Of a DNA stretch of 64,000 nucleotides, positions 17,047-24,945 are shown piece by piece. Each line of letters opens with the position of its first letter. The stretch's first letter is position 1. A program made the translations under genes and the position numbers. This DNA comes from Burkholderia sp. Ac-20365 (lineage in GTDB: Bacteria > Pseudomonadota > Gammaproteobacteria > Burkholderiales > Burkholderiaceae), in contig NZ_JAAGPI010000008.1 in NCBI RefSeq assembly GCF_017104715.1, forward strand, positions 279,390 through 343,389, read 5' to 3'. Below the pieces are notes generated by a model. It did not search any database, had not been told where the DNA came from, and saw only the letters and a program-made list of their open reading frames with translations.

Positions 17047-17128
17047 CTTCTCAGGAAATCGAACAAAATCTAACGCACCGTTTCCGTACAACATCGCTGC
17101 TCACTATCGCGTTAAAGAGACCATCCCC

Positions 17129-17848
17129 ATGTTGAAAACTGAACGTCTGCGCATGCTCGCCGATGCTCTGGCCAAACAGAGCGTGATGCGCCTGCGCGAT
17201 GCGGCGACACTCCTGGGCGTGTCGGAAATGACGGTACGCCGCGACATTGCTGCGAGCCCTGGGCATTTCACGTATCTGGGCGGCTATATCGTCAGTGCGA
17301 CGGATGTGCCGAACACGGCGGGCTATTCGCTGGAGCAGGAAAAGGACCATTTCGCGCAGGCCAAGGCGGAGGCCTCTGCTGTCGCGGCGAAGCTGATCGG
17401 CAACAACGAGACGCTGTTCATCGACTGCGGGACGACGCTGACCACGCTGGCGCGGCTGATTCCTAACGACATGCATGTCACCGTGGTTTGCTACTCGCTG
17501 AACGTCGCGGAGATTTTGCGGCGCAAGCCGAATGTGCGGATGATCTTGCTGGGCGGCGTATATGTGCCTTCTTCGGATTCTTTTTCTGGTGAAGAGAGTA
17601 TTGAAGTGCTCCGGCGTATGGGGATCAATAAGGCGTTTATTTCAGCTGGTGGCGTGGATGATGCGCGCGGTGTGACTTGCTGGAATTTTCACGAAGTGGC
17701 ATTGAAGCAGGCTGCCATGGCGGCGGCTGTTGAGAGTCATCTCGTTGTGGATAGCAGTAAGTTTGGTGTTGTTAAGGCTGTTCGGTTTTCAATGATTGAA
17801 GAGTTTAGTTCTGTTATCACTGAGAAAGGGCAGAGTAAGCGGAAGTGA
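17129..17848 (+). CDS. deoR: Deoxyribose operon repressor DeoR
   Basis: The 239-residue regulator matches E. coli DeoR as I recall it along its length. The HTH (LRDAATLLGVSEMTVRRDI), LGGYIVS, the sensor-loop FIDCGTTLTTLA, VCYSLNVAEIL, GVTCWNFHEVALKQAAM and VDSSKFGVVKAVRF all line up. DeoR represses deoxynucleoside and deoxyribose genes and is released by deoxyribose-5-phosphate. The gene converges on the eight-gene deoC operon, whose promoter region contains a near-perfect DeoR operator. The ATG at 17129 follows AAAGAGA. The stop codon abuts palindromic repeat copy 2. Codon use becomes more AT-rich in the last 60 codons. Confidence 0.87.
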   Translation: MLKTERLRMLADALAKQSVMRLRDAATLLGVSEMTVRRDIAASPGHFTYLGGYIVSATDVPNTAGYSLEQEKDHFAQAKAEASAVAAKLIGNNETLFIDCGTTLTTLARLIPNDMHVTVVCYSLNVAEILRRKPNVRMILLGGVYVPSSDSFSGEESIEVLRRMGINKAFISAGGVDDARGVTCWNFHEVALKQAAMAAAVESHLVVDSSKFGVVKAVRFSMIEEFSSVITEKGQSKRK

Positions 17849-18602
17849 TTTTTTTGTCGTGCGACGGCTGGTATGGTTTGCTTGTGTTTGCGCTGGCATC
17901 CGCGATGTGTTTTGCCTGTTTCATGCGTTGCCCCTGTGCGGGGCGGCACTTACTTTCTTTGCCGCCGCAAAGAAAGTAAGCAAAGAAAGCGGCCAACACC
18001 GCAAATTCTAGTTCTTGCCTGAGGGCCCCCACAGGTTCCTCTCCTTCACACGGCAACCCCTACGCTCAATGCCCGTTGCCAGCACTCTTAATGTGCGCCT
18101 CACCCACTTCACTCGCCCGCAACGCAGCCAGCGGCAGCGACCGCTTTGCGCCGCCTAGGTGGCAAACTGTGTGTAGGCCGTAGTGCTTCACACCGCGGCG
18201 CTCCTACGACACCGATCATGCGTTCCAGCTGCGCCAGTATTCCCGTCTGGAGTGGTACGCATACGCCGCGATACCCTACACACAGTTTGCCGCTATAGAA
18301 CCGATGCAATTTAATCGCACGTGTGGCGACGCGGGAGGGTGAAGCGGGTGAGGCGCTAATTCGAAGCGTTGGCAGCGGGCAATGATAGGAACGCTGCCGT
18401 GAACGGCACGGGGCCGCTGAGGGCCCGTGGGTAAGTGGCAAAAGCTTGCGGTGTGAGCGGCTTTCTTTGCTTACTTTCTTTGCCGCGGCAAAGAAAGTAA
18501 GTGCCGCCCCGCACAGGGGCGACGCATGAAACACGAAAGCATGACGCGGATGCCAGCGCTAACACGAGCAAACCAAACAAAGCGTCGCGAAGACAAATCC
18601 CG
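17849..18602. repeat. Long palindromic dispersed repeat, copy 2 of 5
   Basis: The element fills the whole gap between the deoR stop and the stop of the convergent permease gene. Outer arms GGCATCCGCG lie at 17895-17904 and 18545-18554. The next pair is CTTACTTTCTTTGCCGC on the left and GCGGCAAAGAAAGTAAG on the right, an exact complement in this copy. The inner GGCAAACTGTGTG/CACACAGTTTGCC arms are present. Both outer ends carry related sequence: T-run plus GTCGTGCGACG on the left, and AAGCGTCGCGAAGACAAA on the right. Confidence 0.9.
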
Positions 18603-19649
18603 TTACGTTTTCCGCTGAAGAGCAAACAACGTCCCAGCAATCAAAATAAACGCCCCGATAATAACTTTCTGCCAGGTACTAGGCACCCCAACAAGAATAA
18701 GAACGCTATTAATGAGGGTAACGAGCACAACTCCGAGCAAGGTGCCCGCAACAGTCCCGGTCCCGCCGGTAATCCGGGCCCCGCCCAGAATAACAGCAGC
18801 AATCACATCAAGCTCAGTCCCAACAAGATCGAAGGGATTGGCAAGCCGGTTATTCGACACATGCAGAATGCCGGCAATCCCGGCAAGCATCCCGGTATAC
18901 CCGAACACAAAAAGATGAATCGCCCGCAGGTTATACCCAAGCCGCTCGGCAATAGCGAGACTGCCACCCATGGCATACACACCACGCCCCATCATCGTGC
19001 GATTCAGCAGCCACCAGGTCACCACCGCTGCAAGCACCAAAGCCACAACAGAGACAGGCAAGACGGCCCGCAGTCCGTCGGCAGTGTGATAGAAAAACAG
19101 CGGAATACGCCCGAAATGATCCATGCTATGCGGGATATTCATAAAGAACGTCGTGCCGACAAACGTCAGCAAGATCCCGCGATACAGATACTGCGTGCCA
19201 ATTGTCACGATCAGCGAAGGCGCTTTCAGCCGATGCACCAGCACGCCATTGATCACCCCGAGCACAATGCCGCCCACGGCACCCACAACAAGAATCAGCG
19301 CAAACGGCGCATCCGGCCACCAGGCAAACACGGCCTTGGTAATCGCATACATCGTCAACGCGCCGATCGCCGTGAACGACACATCGATCCCACCCGACGC
19401 GAGCACCACGAGCGTACCCAGCGCAAACAACGACATCGTCGTCGCCGAATGCAACAGATCGAACAGCGTCGCAAACTGGAAGAAGCGCGGATTGATCGCA
19501 CCGACAATCACACAGGTCACCACGATCAACGCCCCAGTGAACCACTCCGGGTTGCGCGAGAGTTTCGCGCGCCACGTAGGCGGTTTCACCTCGGGCGCGA
19601 TTTCGACGACGTTGGGTGTAGTCACGGTCCGGTTCATGATTGACGACAT
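18603..19649 (-). CDS. Sugar ABC transporter permease (RbsC/LsrC family), subunit 1
   Basis: The 348-residue inner-membrane protein has about ten helices and the family's LASGGIDVSF segment near residue 85 and GGARITGGTGTVAGTLLG near the C-terminus. It is last in the minus-strand deoC operon; its ATG follows the ATPase gene stop after one base (TGAGATG). A second, distinct permease is encoded upstream at 22378, so the channel is probably a heterodimer, as in LsrCD. The stop codon abuts repeat copy 2. Confidence 0.87.
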   Translation of the reverse strand: MSSIMNRTVTTPNVVEIAPEVKPPTWRAKLSRNPEWFTGALIVVTCVIVGAINPRFFQFATLFDLLHSATTMSLFALGTLVVLASGGIDVSFTAIGALTMYAITKAVFAWWPDAPFALILVVGAVGGIVLGVINGVLVHRLKAPSLIVTIGTQYLYRGILLTFVGTTFFMNIPHSMDHFGRIPLFFYHTADGLRAVLPVSVVALVLAAVVTWWLLNRTMMGRGVYAMGGSLAIAERLGYNLRAIHLFVFGYTGMLAGIAGILHVSNNRLANPFDLVGTELDVIAAVILGGARITGGTGTVAGTLLGVVLVTLINSVLILVGVPSTWQKVIIGAFILIAGTLFALQRKT

Positions 19650-19650
19650 C

Positions 19651-21183
19651 TCATGCTGCCTCTGACAGCAGAGCGTGATACAGCTCCGCTTCGTTCAACT
19701 GATCCGCGCGGTACTGGCTTGCCACGCGGCCCTTCTTCATCATCAGAATGCGATCGCAGTTCTGTAACAGCTCGGGCAGGTCATCGCTGATCAGAATGAT
19801 GCCGATGCCGCGCTGCGACAGCTTCTGCATGATCCGATAGATGATGTCCTTCGAGCCTACATCCACACCGACCGTCGGTCCATGCAGGATCAACACGCGC
19901 GGATCGATAGCAAGCCAGCGGCCGATCAGCACGCGCTGCTGGTTGCCGCCCGATAGCGACTGCACCGGCTTGTCGACACCCGGCGTCGCGATCTGCAGAT
20001 CCTTCACCGTCTGCTCGGCAAGCTGCGTCGCACGCGTACGGTCGATCTGGCCGAAGCGGTCGCGCAGGCTCGAGATCATTGCGGTGATCACGTTGTCGCG
20101 AATCGGCTTGTCGAGGAATAACCCTTCGTTCAGGCGGTCTTCGGGCACATAGCCGATCCGATGATCCTTCGCATCCGACGGTGTGCGCAACACGACATGC
20201 TTGCCTTCGAGCGTCACTGTGCCACTCTCCGCCGGCGCCACGCCCGCCAGCGCACGCGCCAGTTCGTTGCGCCCCGAATCGAGCAACCCCGTCACGCCGA
20301 GAATTTCGCCGCGATGCAGTGCGAACGACACGTCGCGGAACTGCGTACCACGCGTGTAGCCTTTCACATCGAGCACGACTTCCTTGCCGACTTCACCTTC
20401 GCGATAGCGTTCGCTCGACAGATGACGGCCCGTCATCAGCTCGCTGATCTGCGCTTTCGTGTAATCGACGATCGGGCCTTGTGCCATCTTCTGCCCATCG
20501 CGCAGCACGATTACTTCGCCGCCGATTGCATAGCATTCGTCGAGCTTGTGACTCACGAACAGCACCGTCACGCCCTGTGCTCGCAGATTGCCGAGCACCG
20601 CGATCAGGTTGTCCACTTCTTTCTGCGTGAGCGACGTGGTCGGCTCGTCCATGATGACGAACTTCGCTTCGCTTGCAATCGCACGCGCAATCGCGACCAG
20701 TTGCCGTGTTGCCAGCGGCAACTGTTCGATCAGCGTCGATTGAAATTCTGCATCGCCGGGCAAGCCAACGGCTTCGAGCGCTTTCGCTGCCGTGCGCGCG
20801 AGCGCCTTGCGGTCGAACGTGCGCGTGAGGCGCCCGTTGTGTTCCGCCAGTTCGGATGTGAGCGCAACGTTCTCTGCAACGCTCATATTCGGCAGCAGCG
20901 ACAGGTCCTGATAGACCGTCTCGATACCCGCTGCCAGCGATTCGAGCGCAGACAGCCGCGCGTGCGAAACGCCTTCGATCACGAGTTCGCCTTCATCGGG
21001 CGGCTGCGCGCCGGAGATGATCTTGATGAGCGTGCTCTTGCCGCAGCCGTTTTCGCCGAGCAGGTGATAAATCTGCCCGCGTTCGAACGACAGGCTCACG
21101 CCGCGCAATGCATGCACGCCCGTGAATCGTTTGTGTACGCCGACCACTTGCAGGAACGGCGTGGAGGAAACGTTTTGATTCAT
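19651..21183 (-). CDS. Sugar ABC transporter ATPase with two fused nucleotide-binding domains (RbsA/LsrA family)
   Basis: The 510-residue protein contains two ABC domains. Domain 1 has a canonical Walker A (GENGCGKST, residues 43-51) and Walker B (FVIMDEPTTS), but its signature is degraded to LPLATRQLVAIAR. Domain 2 keeps a perfect signature (LSGGNQQR), but its Walker A is GLLDSGRNEL and its Walker B reads LILHGPTVGVDVG, lacking both Asp and Glu. The assembled dimer should thus have one complete ATP site and one fully degenerate one. Family members energise pentose or AI-2 uptake; the deoC context suggests a deoxy sugar. Confidence 0.87.
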   Translation of the reverse strand: MNQNVSSTPFLQVVGVHKRFTGVHALRGVSLSFERGQIYHLLGENGCGKSTLIKIISGAQPPDEGELVIEGVSHARLSALESLAAGIETVYQDLSLLPNMSVAENVALTSELAEHNGRLTRTFDRKALARTAAKALEAVGLPGDAEFQSTLIEQLPLATRQLVAIARAIASEAKFVIMDEPTTSLTQKEVDNLIAVLGNLRAQGVTVLFVSHKLDECYAIGGEVIVLRDGQKMAQGPIVDYTKAQISELMTGRHLSSERYREGEVGKEVVLDVKGYTRGTQFRDVSFALHRGEILGVTGLLDSGRNELARALAGVAPAESGTVTLEGKHVVLRTPSDAKDHRIGYVPEDRLNEGLFLDKPIRDNVITAMISSLRDRFGQIDRTRATQLAEQTVKDLQIATPGVDKPVQSLSGGNQQRVLIGRWLAIDPRVLILHGPTVGVDVGSKDIIYRIMQKLSQRGIGIILISDDLPELLQNCDRILMMKKGRVASQYRADQLNEAELYHALLSEAA

Positions 21184-21269
21184 GCTGAAAAGCCGTGCTC
21201 CAGATGAATGTCAGAGCGTGCGGATCATCACATCGACGACATGAAAACCCGCACGCGGTGATGCCACGA

Positions 21270-22274
21270 TCAGAAGTTGTATTGCTTGTAGTTCGTCTTG
21301 TCGACGTTCACCCAGCCCTGGCCGCGCACGATGATGCCCTTGCCCGGACCCTTCTCGACCGTCACCTTCGTGTAGCCCGGAATGCCGAGGTCAGCACCGT
21401 TCTGCACGGTCTTGCCGTCGACCAGCATCTGCGCGACCTTGTTCATCGCCAGACCTGCCAGCTTCGGATCCCAGAACGCGATGCCGTTTACTGCGCCGCT
21501 TTCGAGGAACTTGCCGGCTTCCGTCGGCAGACCCGTGCCGTACACGCAGATCTTGCCTTGCATGCCAGCCTCTTCAACCGCGCGGCCAATGCCGATCACA
21601 TCCAGCGAAGACGAGCCCTGGAAGCCCTTCAGATCGGGATGCTTGCGCAGCACTTCCTTCGCGACTTCATACGCCTTCTCGCCGTCGTTGTTCGTTTCGA
21701 GCTTCGGCTCGACGAGGTTCATCTTCGGGTACTTGGCCTTGGCATTGTTGATGCCGCCGTCGGCCCATTGCACCTGCGAGCGGCTGCCCAGCGAGCCGAC
21801 CAGCACGGCCCACTTGCCGTCGTCGTGCATGCACGAGGCGAGGCGCTCGTTCAGGCCCGCACCGTATGCGCTGTTATCGAAGGCTTCGATGTCGACCATC
21901 GTGTTCTTCGCGTTGTCCGCTTCATGCGTGACGACCTTGATGCCGCGATCCATCGCCTTCTTCAGCGCGGGTTCGAGCGTCGGCGGATCGTACGGAACGA
22001 CGGCGATGGCCGTCACTTTCTTCGCGATCAGGTCTTCGATGATCTTCAGTTGCTGCGCGGCATCGGCGCGGCCCGGGCCCGTCTGATACGCCTGCACGCC
22101 GGGGTTGTCCTTCGCGAACTCCTTGACGCCTTCGTCCATCCGGTTGAACCAGTTGATGCCCGTCACCTTGACGACCGTGACGATCGTTTCGTTGGTCGCG
22201 GCCTGCGCAGCGGCGATCACGCCAAGCGCGAGTGCGCCGGTTGCGATGGCGGCGCTCAGTCGGGTCAGTTTCAT
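21270..22274 (-). CDS. Periplasmic sugar-binding protein of the ABC transporter (LsrB/RhaS-like)
   Basis: The 334-residue precursor begins with a clear Sec signal peptide (AAIATGALALGVIAAAQA) and continues as a type I periplasmic binding protein. KVTGINWFNRMDEGVKEFA, then IAVVPYDPPTLEPALKKAMD and the C-terminal NYKQYNF tail, resemble the AI-2/rhamnose-binding branch. That similarity does not fix the ligand. The ATG at 22272-22274 has GGAGA upstream and starts the signal peptide cleanly. It lies between the two permease-side genes of the operon, after a 103-bp gap. Confidence 0.85.
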   Translation of the reverse strand: MKLTRLSAAIATGALALGVIAAAQAATNETIVTVVKVTGINWFNRMDEGVKEFAKDNPGVQAYQTGPGRADAAQQLKIIEDLIAKKVTAIAVVPYDPPTLEPALKKAMDRGIKVVTHEADNAKNTMVDIEAFDNSAYGAGLNERLASCMHDDGKWAVLVGSLGSRSQVQWADGGINNAKAKYPKMNLVEPKLETNNDGEKAYEVAKEVLRKHPDLKGFQGSSSLDVIGIGRAVEEAGMQGKICVYGTGLPTEAGKFLESGAVNGIAFWDPKLAGLAMNKVAQMLVDGKTVQNGADLGIPGYTKVTVEKGPGKGIIVRGQGWVNVDKTNYKQYNF

Positions 22275-22377
22275 GCGTGTGTCTCCTATGTCTTTAGTCG
22301 TTTGGTTCAATGTCGCCCCTTCATGTGCATGTCAGCGGAAATCCAGGGCACCGATGTCCGCTAAAACTCTTGCAGTG

Positions 22378-23397
22378 CTAACGCCGCTGGTTCGGCTGCG
22401 CGAAACCGAAGATCGCGCGCACGCGTTCGCCACCCGCAAATGCAAGCGATGCCAGCAACAGGAAACCCCACGCGCAGTCGCCAAAGAACTGCGACACGCC
22501 AAGCAGATTGAAGAAGCTCGAAAGGAATTGCAGCACCGTCGCCGCGAAAAACACGCAGATGATGCGGCCATAACCACCGGCAGGATTCACGCCGCCCATC
22601 ACGGCTATCAGGATTGCGATCAGCAGATACGAATTACCGTAGTCCCATTTCGCGCTCGACGTATGCGTCACGCTGATCAAACCCGCGAGCGACGCGAGAA
22701 TGCCGCACATCATGTACGTGAGAATCAGCATGCGCGCACGCGGAATGCCCGTATAAAACGCAGCTTTCGGATTCGTGCCCATCAGATACAGACGCAGGCC
22801 GAACGGGCTGCGGCGCAGCAGCCAGCCGAGCACGACGACAGCCGCGATAAAGATCACGAACGAAACGGGCACCTGAAACCACGTGCCGTTGCCGATATCC
22901 GACAACGGCTCGACATAGTCGACGTGCACCGACGCGCCGTTGCTCAACACGACCGCACAACCCGTGAACAGCAACTGCGTGCCGAGCGTGCAGAGAATCG
23001 GCGTGAGGCGCAGACGCGCGATCACGACACCATTCAACAGCCCGCCGATTGCGCCCATCACAACGACGATCGCGCAAAAGACGCTCGTATAGAGCATCGG
23101 CGAATCGTCACCGCTGATGAACTTCGGAACAATCAGCGCGGCGACCATGCCCGACAGGTTCGCGAGGCCCACACCCGACAGGTCGATGCCGCCATTACCC
23201 GACACCATCGACAGCATGATGCCGAGCGCGAGTAGCCCGAGTTCGGGCAACTGGCCGCCCATCGATTGCAGGTTGTCGAGCGAAACGAACTGGCCATGCG
23301 AGATCCACGTCGCGGCGAGCACGACGAGCACGTTCACTGCCAGCAGAAAATTCAGTTGCCGGTCGCGAAAGAGGCCAGCGGAAAGCGAGGACTTCAT
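22378..23397 (-). CDS. Sugar ABC transporter permease (RbsC/LsrD family), subunit 2
   Basis: The 339-residue inner-membrane protein has the family segment SMVSGNGGIDLSGVGLANLS near residue 65 and about ten helices; the C-terminus (ERVRAIFGFAQPNQRR) is basic and cytoplasmic. It differs clearly from the permease at 18603. The start at 23395-23397 (MKSSLSAG) avoids 18 Cys-rich upstream residues that do not fit a permease. It follows the kinase gene by 50 bases in the same operon. Confidence 0.85.
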   Translation of the reverse strand: MKSSLSAGLFRDRQLNFLLAVNVLVVLAATWISHGQFVSLDNLQSMGGQLPELGLLALGIMLSMVSGNGGIDLSGVGLANLSGMVAALIVPKFISGDDSPMLYTSVFCAIVVVMGAIGGLLNGVVIARLRLTPILCTLGTQLLFTGCAVVLSNGASVHVDYVEPLSDIGNGTWFQVPVSFVIFIAAVVVLGWLLRRSPFGLRLYLMGTNPKAAFYTGIPRARMLILTYMMCGILASLAGLISVTHTSSAKWDYGNSYLLIAILIAVMGGVNPAGGYGRIICVFFAATVLQFLSSFFNLLGVSQFFGDCAWGFLLLASLAFAGGERVRAIFGFAQPNQRR

Positions 23398-23447
23398 GTC
23401 GGAACGAACTCCTTCATGCTGTGCGCCGCATCGCGCGGCGCACGCGC

Positions 23448-24407
23448 TCAATGCGTTGAAAGCGGATGACCGGCCTGTGCGAGCACGTCGTTGACTTCAG
23501 CGAGTGTCGGCATCGACGGCGCGGTGCCGGGACGCGTGACAGAAATGCCAGCAAGCGCGCAACCGAAGCGTGTTGCTTCGACGGCATCCGCGCCGCGCGC
23601 AAGCGCTGCCGCAAAGCCGCCTGTGAAGCCATCGCCTGCGCCCGCTGTTTCCACTACGCGACCGCACTGGAATGCCGGCACGAACACCGACTGTTCCGCC
23701 GAATGCAGCAACGCGCCCGCTTCGCCGAGCGTCACGATCACGTTGCGCACGCCCTTTTTCAGCAGCACATCAGCGGCGCGGCGTGCATCGTCGACATTGC
23801 TGACTTCGATGCCCGTCAGCGCGGCCGTCTCCGTTTCGTTCGGCGTGATGTAGTCGCACAACGGGAAGATGCTGTCGTCGAGCGGCAATGCGGGTGCCGG
23901 ATTGAACACCGTCGTCACGCCATGTTTGCGCGCGACTTCGAGGCCGCGTTTTGCAGCCGCAACCGGCTGTTCGAGTTGCGTCACGAATACGCGTGCCGAT
24001 GCGATGTCTGCTTCGATAGCGTCGACGTCGCCTGCATTCATCGTAGCGGCCGCACCGGAGGCGACGATGATCGCATTCTTGCCCGTCGTGTCGTCGACGA
24101 AGATATGCGCTGCGCCCGTCGATGCGCCGTCGATCGTCGACGCACGCGCCGTGATCCCTTCTGCTTCCCACGTGGCACGCGCAATCTGGCCGAACGCGTC
24201 GTTGCCCAGACGCGTGCAGAACACGACGTCAGCACCCGCGCGCGCAGCAGCGACCGCCTGATTCGAGCCCTTACCGCCCGGCCCCATCTTGAACGCATTG
24301 CCCGCGATCGTTTCGCCGATCAGCGGCATGCGGTCCGCGCGAAACGTCAGATCCGTTACGAAGATGCCGAGAATGACGACACGCCCTTCTTTCTGTTGCG
24401 TAGCCAT
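23448..24407 (-). CDS. PfkB-family sugar kinase, probable deoxyribokinase/ribokinase
   Basis: The 319-residue cytoplasmic kinase has the ribokinase signatures: GPGGKGSNQAVAAARAG near residue 42 and ETAGAGDGFTGGFAAAL near residue 252, with the catalytic-base Asp in AGDG. It phosphorylates a pentose at O5 using ATP. Beside DeoC and under a DeoR-type operator, the expected substrate is 2-deoxy-D-ribose, giving the DeoC substrate; ribose remains possible. The start lies two bases after the mutarotase stop codon. Confidence 0.85.
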   Translation of the reverse strand: MATQQKEGRVVILGIFVTDLTFRADRMPLIGETIAGNAFKMGPGGKGSNQAVAAARAGADVVFCTRLGNDAFGQIARATWEAEGITARASTIDGASTGAAHIFVDDTTGKNAIIVASGAAATMNAGDVDAIEADIASARVFVTQLEQPVAAAKRGLEVARKHGVTTVFNPAPALPLDDSIFPLCDYITPNETETAALTGIEVSNVDDARRAADVLLKKGVRNVIVTLGEAGALLHSAEQSVFVPAFQCGRVVETAGAGDGFTGGFAAALARGADAVEATRFGCALAGISVTRPGTAPSMPTLAEVNDVLAQAGHPLSTH

Positions 24408-24411
24408 GGCG

Positions 24412-24876
24412 TCAGTCCTTCGGTGCGTCGGGCGCGAGCAGCACGCCCTTCTTGAAGATGAAGCAGCCGTAGCCGCGCGTTTCGCCCGTGGCGATCACGC
24501 AGTACGCCTTTTTCGCACGCGCATAGAACGCAAAGCGCTCGATACCGGCGAACGGCACGTTGCGCCCTTCGGCGTCATTCACTTCGGCTTGCGCTTCGCG
24601 CTGCACGGCAGGCAGCGTATCCGGCTCGCCGACCACTTCCATGCGCGATGCAGGATCGTCGACGAAAGTATCGAGCGGCAATACCGACAGCACCGCGCGA
24701 ACCGCGCGCGGTCCGTCGACGCCGTCGAGCCGCAAGAGCTTGCCCGTCACGGTTTCCCGCGCGACCGAGTCGCCCGGGAAGTTCGCATCGCAAATCACCA
24801 CTTCGTCGCCGTGGCCCATCGCACGCAGCGCGTGCAGCACATCGGCGTTCAACAGCGGGTCCAGATTCTTCAGCAC
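24412..24876 (-). CDS. RbsD/FucU family sugar mutarotase
   Basis: The 154-residue protein matches the RbsD/FucU fold family, small ring-forming mutarotases that interconvert sugar anomers before kinase action. Signatures are LNADVLHALRAMGHGDEVVI with the catalytic His, VICDANFPG, and the C-terminal Tyr-containing YARAKKAYCVIATGETRGYG. It is nearer the FucU branch in length and ending. The start is a GTG at 24874-24876 with a perfect GGAGGAG upstream. It sits between the aldehyde dehydrogenase and the kinase. Confidence 0.82.
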   Translation of the reverse strand: MLKNLDPLLNADVLHALRAMGHGDEVVICDANFPGDSVARETVTGKLLRLDGVDGPRAVRAVLSVLPLDTFVDDPASRMEVVGEPDTLPAVQREAQAEVNDAEGRNVPFAGIERFAFYARAKKAYCVIATGETRGYGCFIFKKGVLLAPDAPKD

Positions 24877-24945
24877 GTTGTCTCCTCCGTTATTCGGTTG
24901 GCGCGCTATCGTTCTGTCATGCCCTGTCAGGCGATCAGAAAGCGA

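Noticed and set aside
21270..22274. Reading the ABC transporter as an autoinducer-2 (Lsr) system
   Set aside because: The binding protein resembles LsrB, but there is no LsrK, LsrR, LsrF or LsrG. The operon has DeoC and a DeoR operator instead, so a deoxy sugar is more likely.
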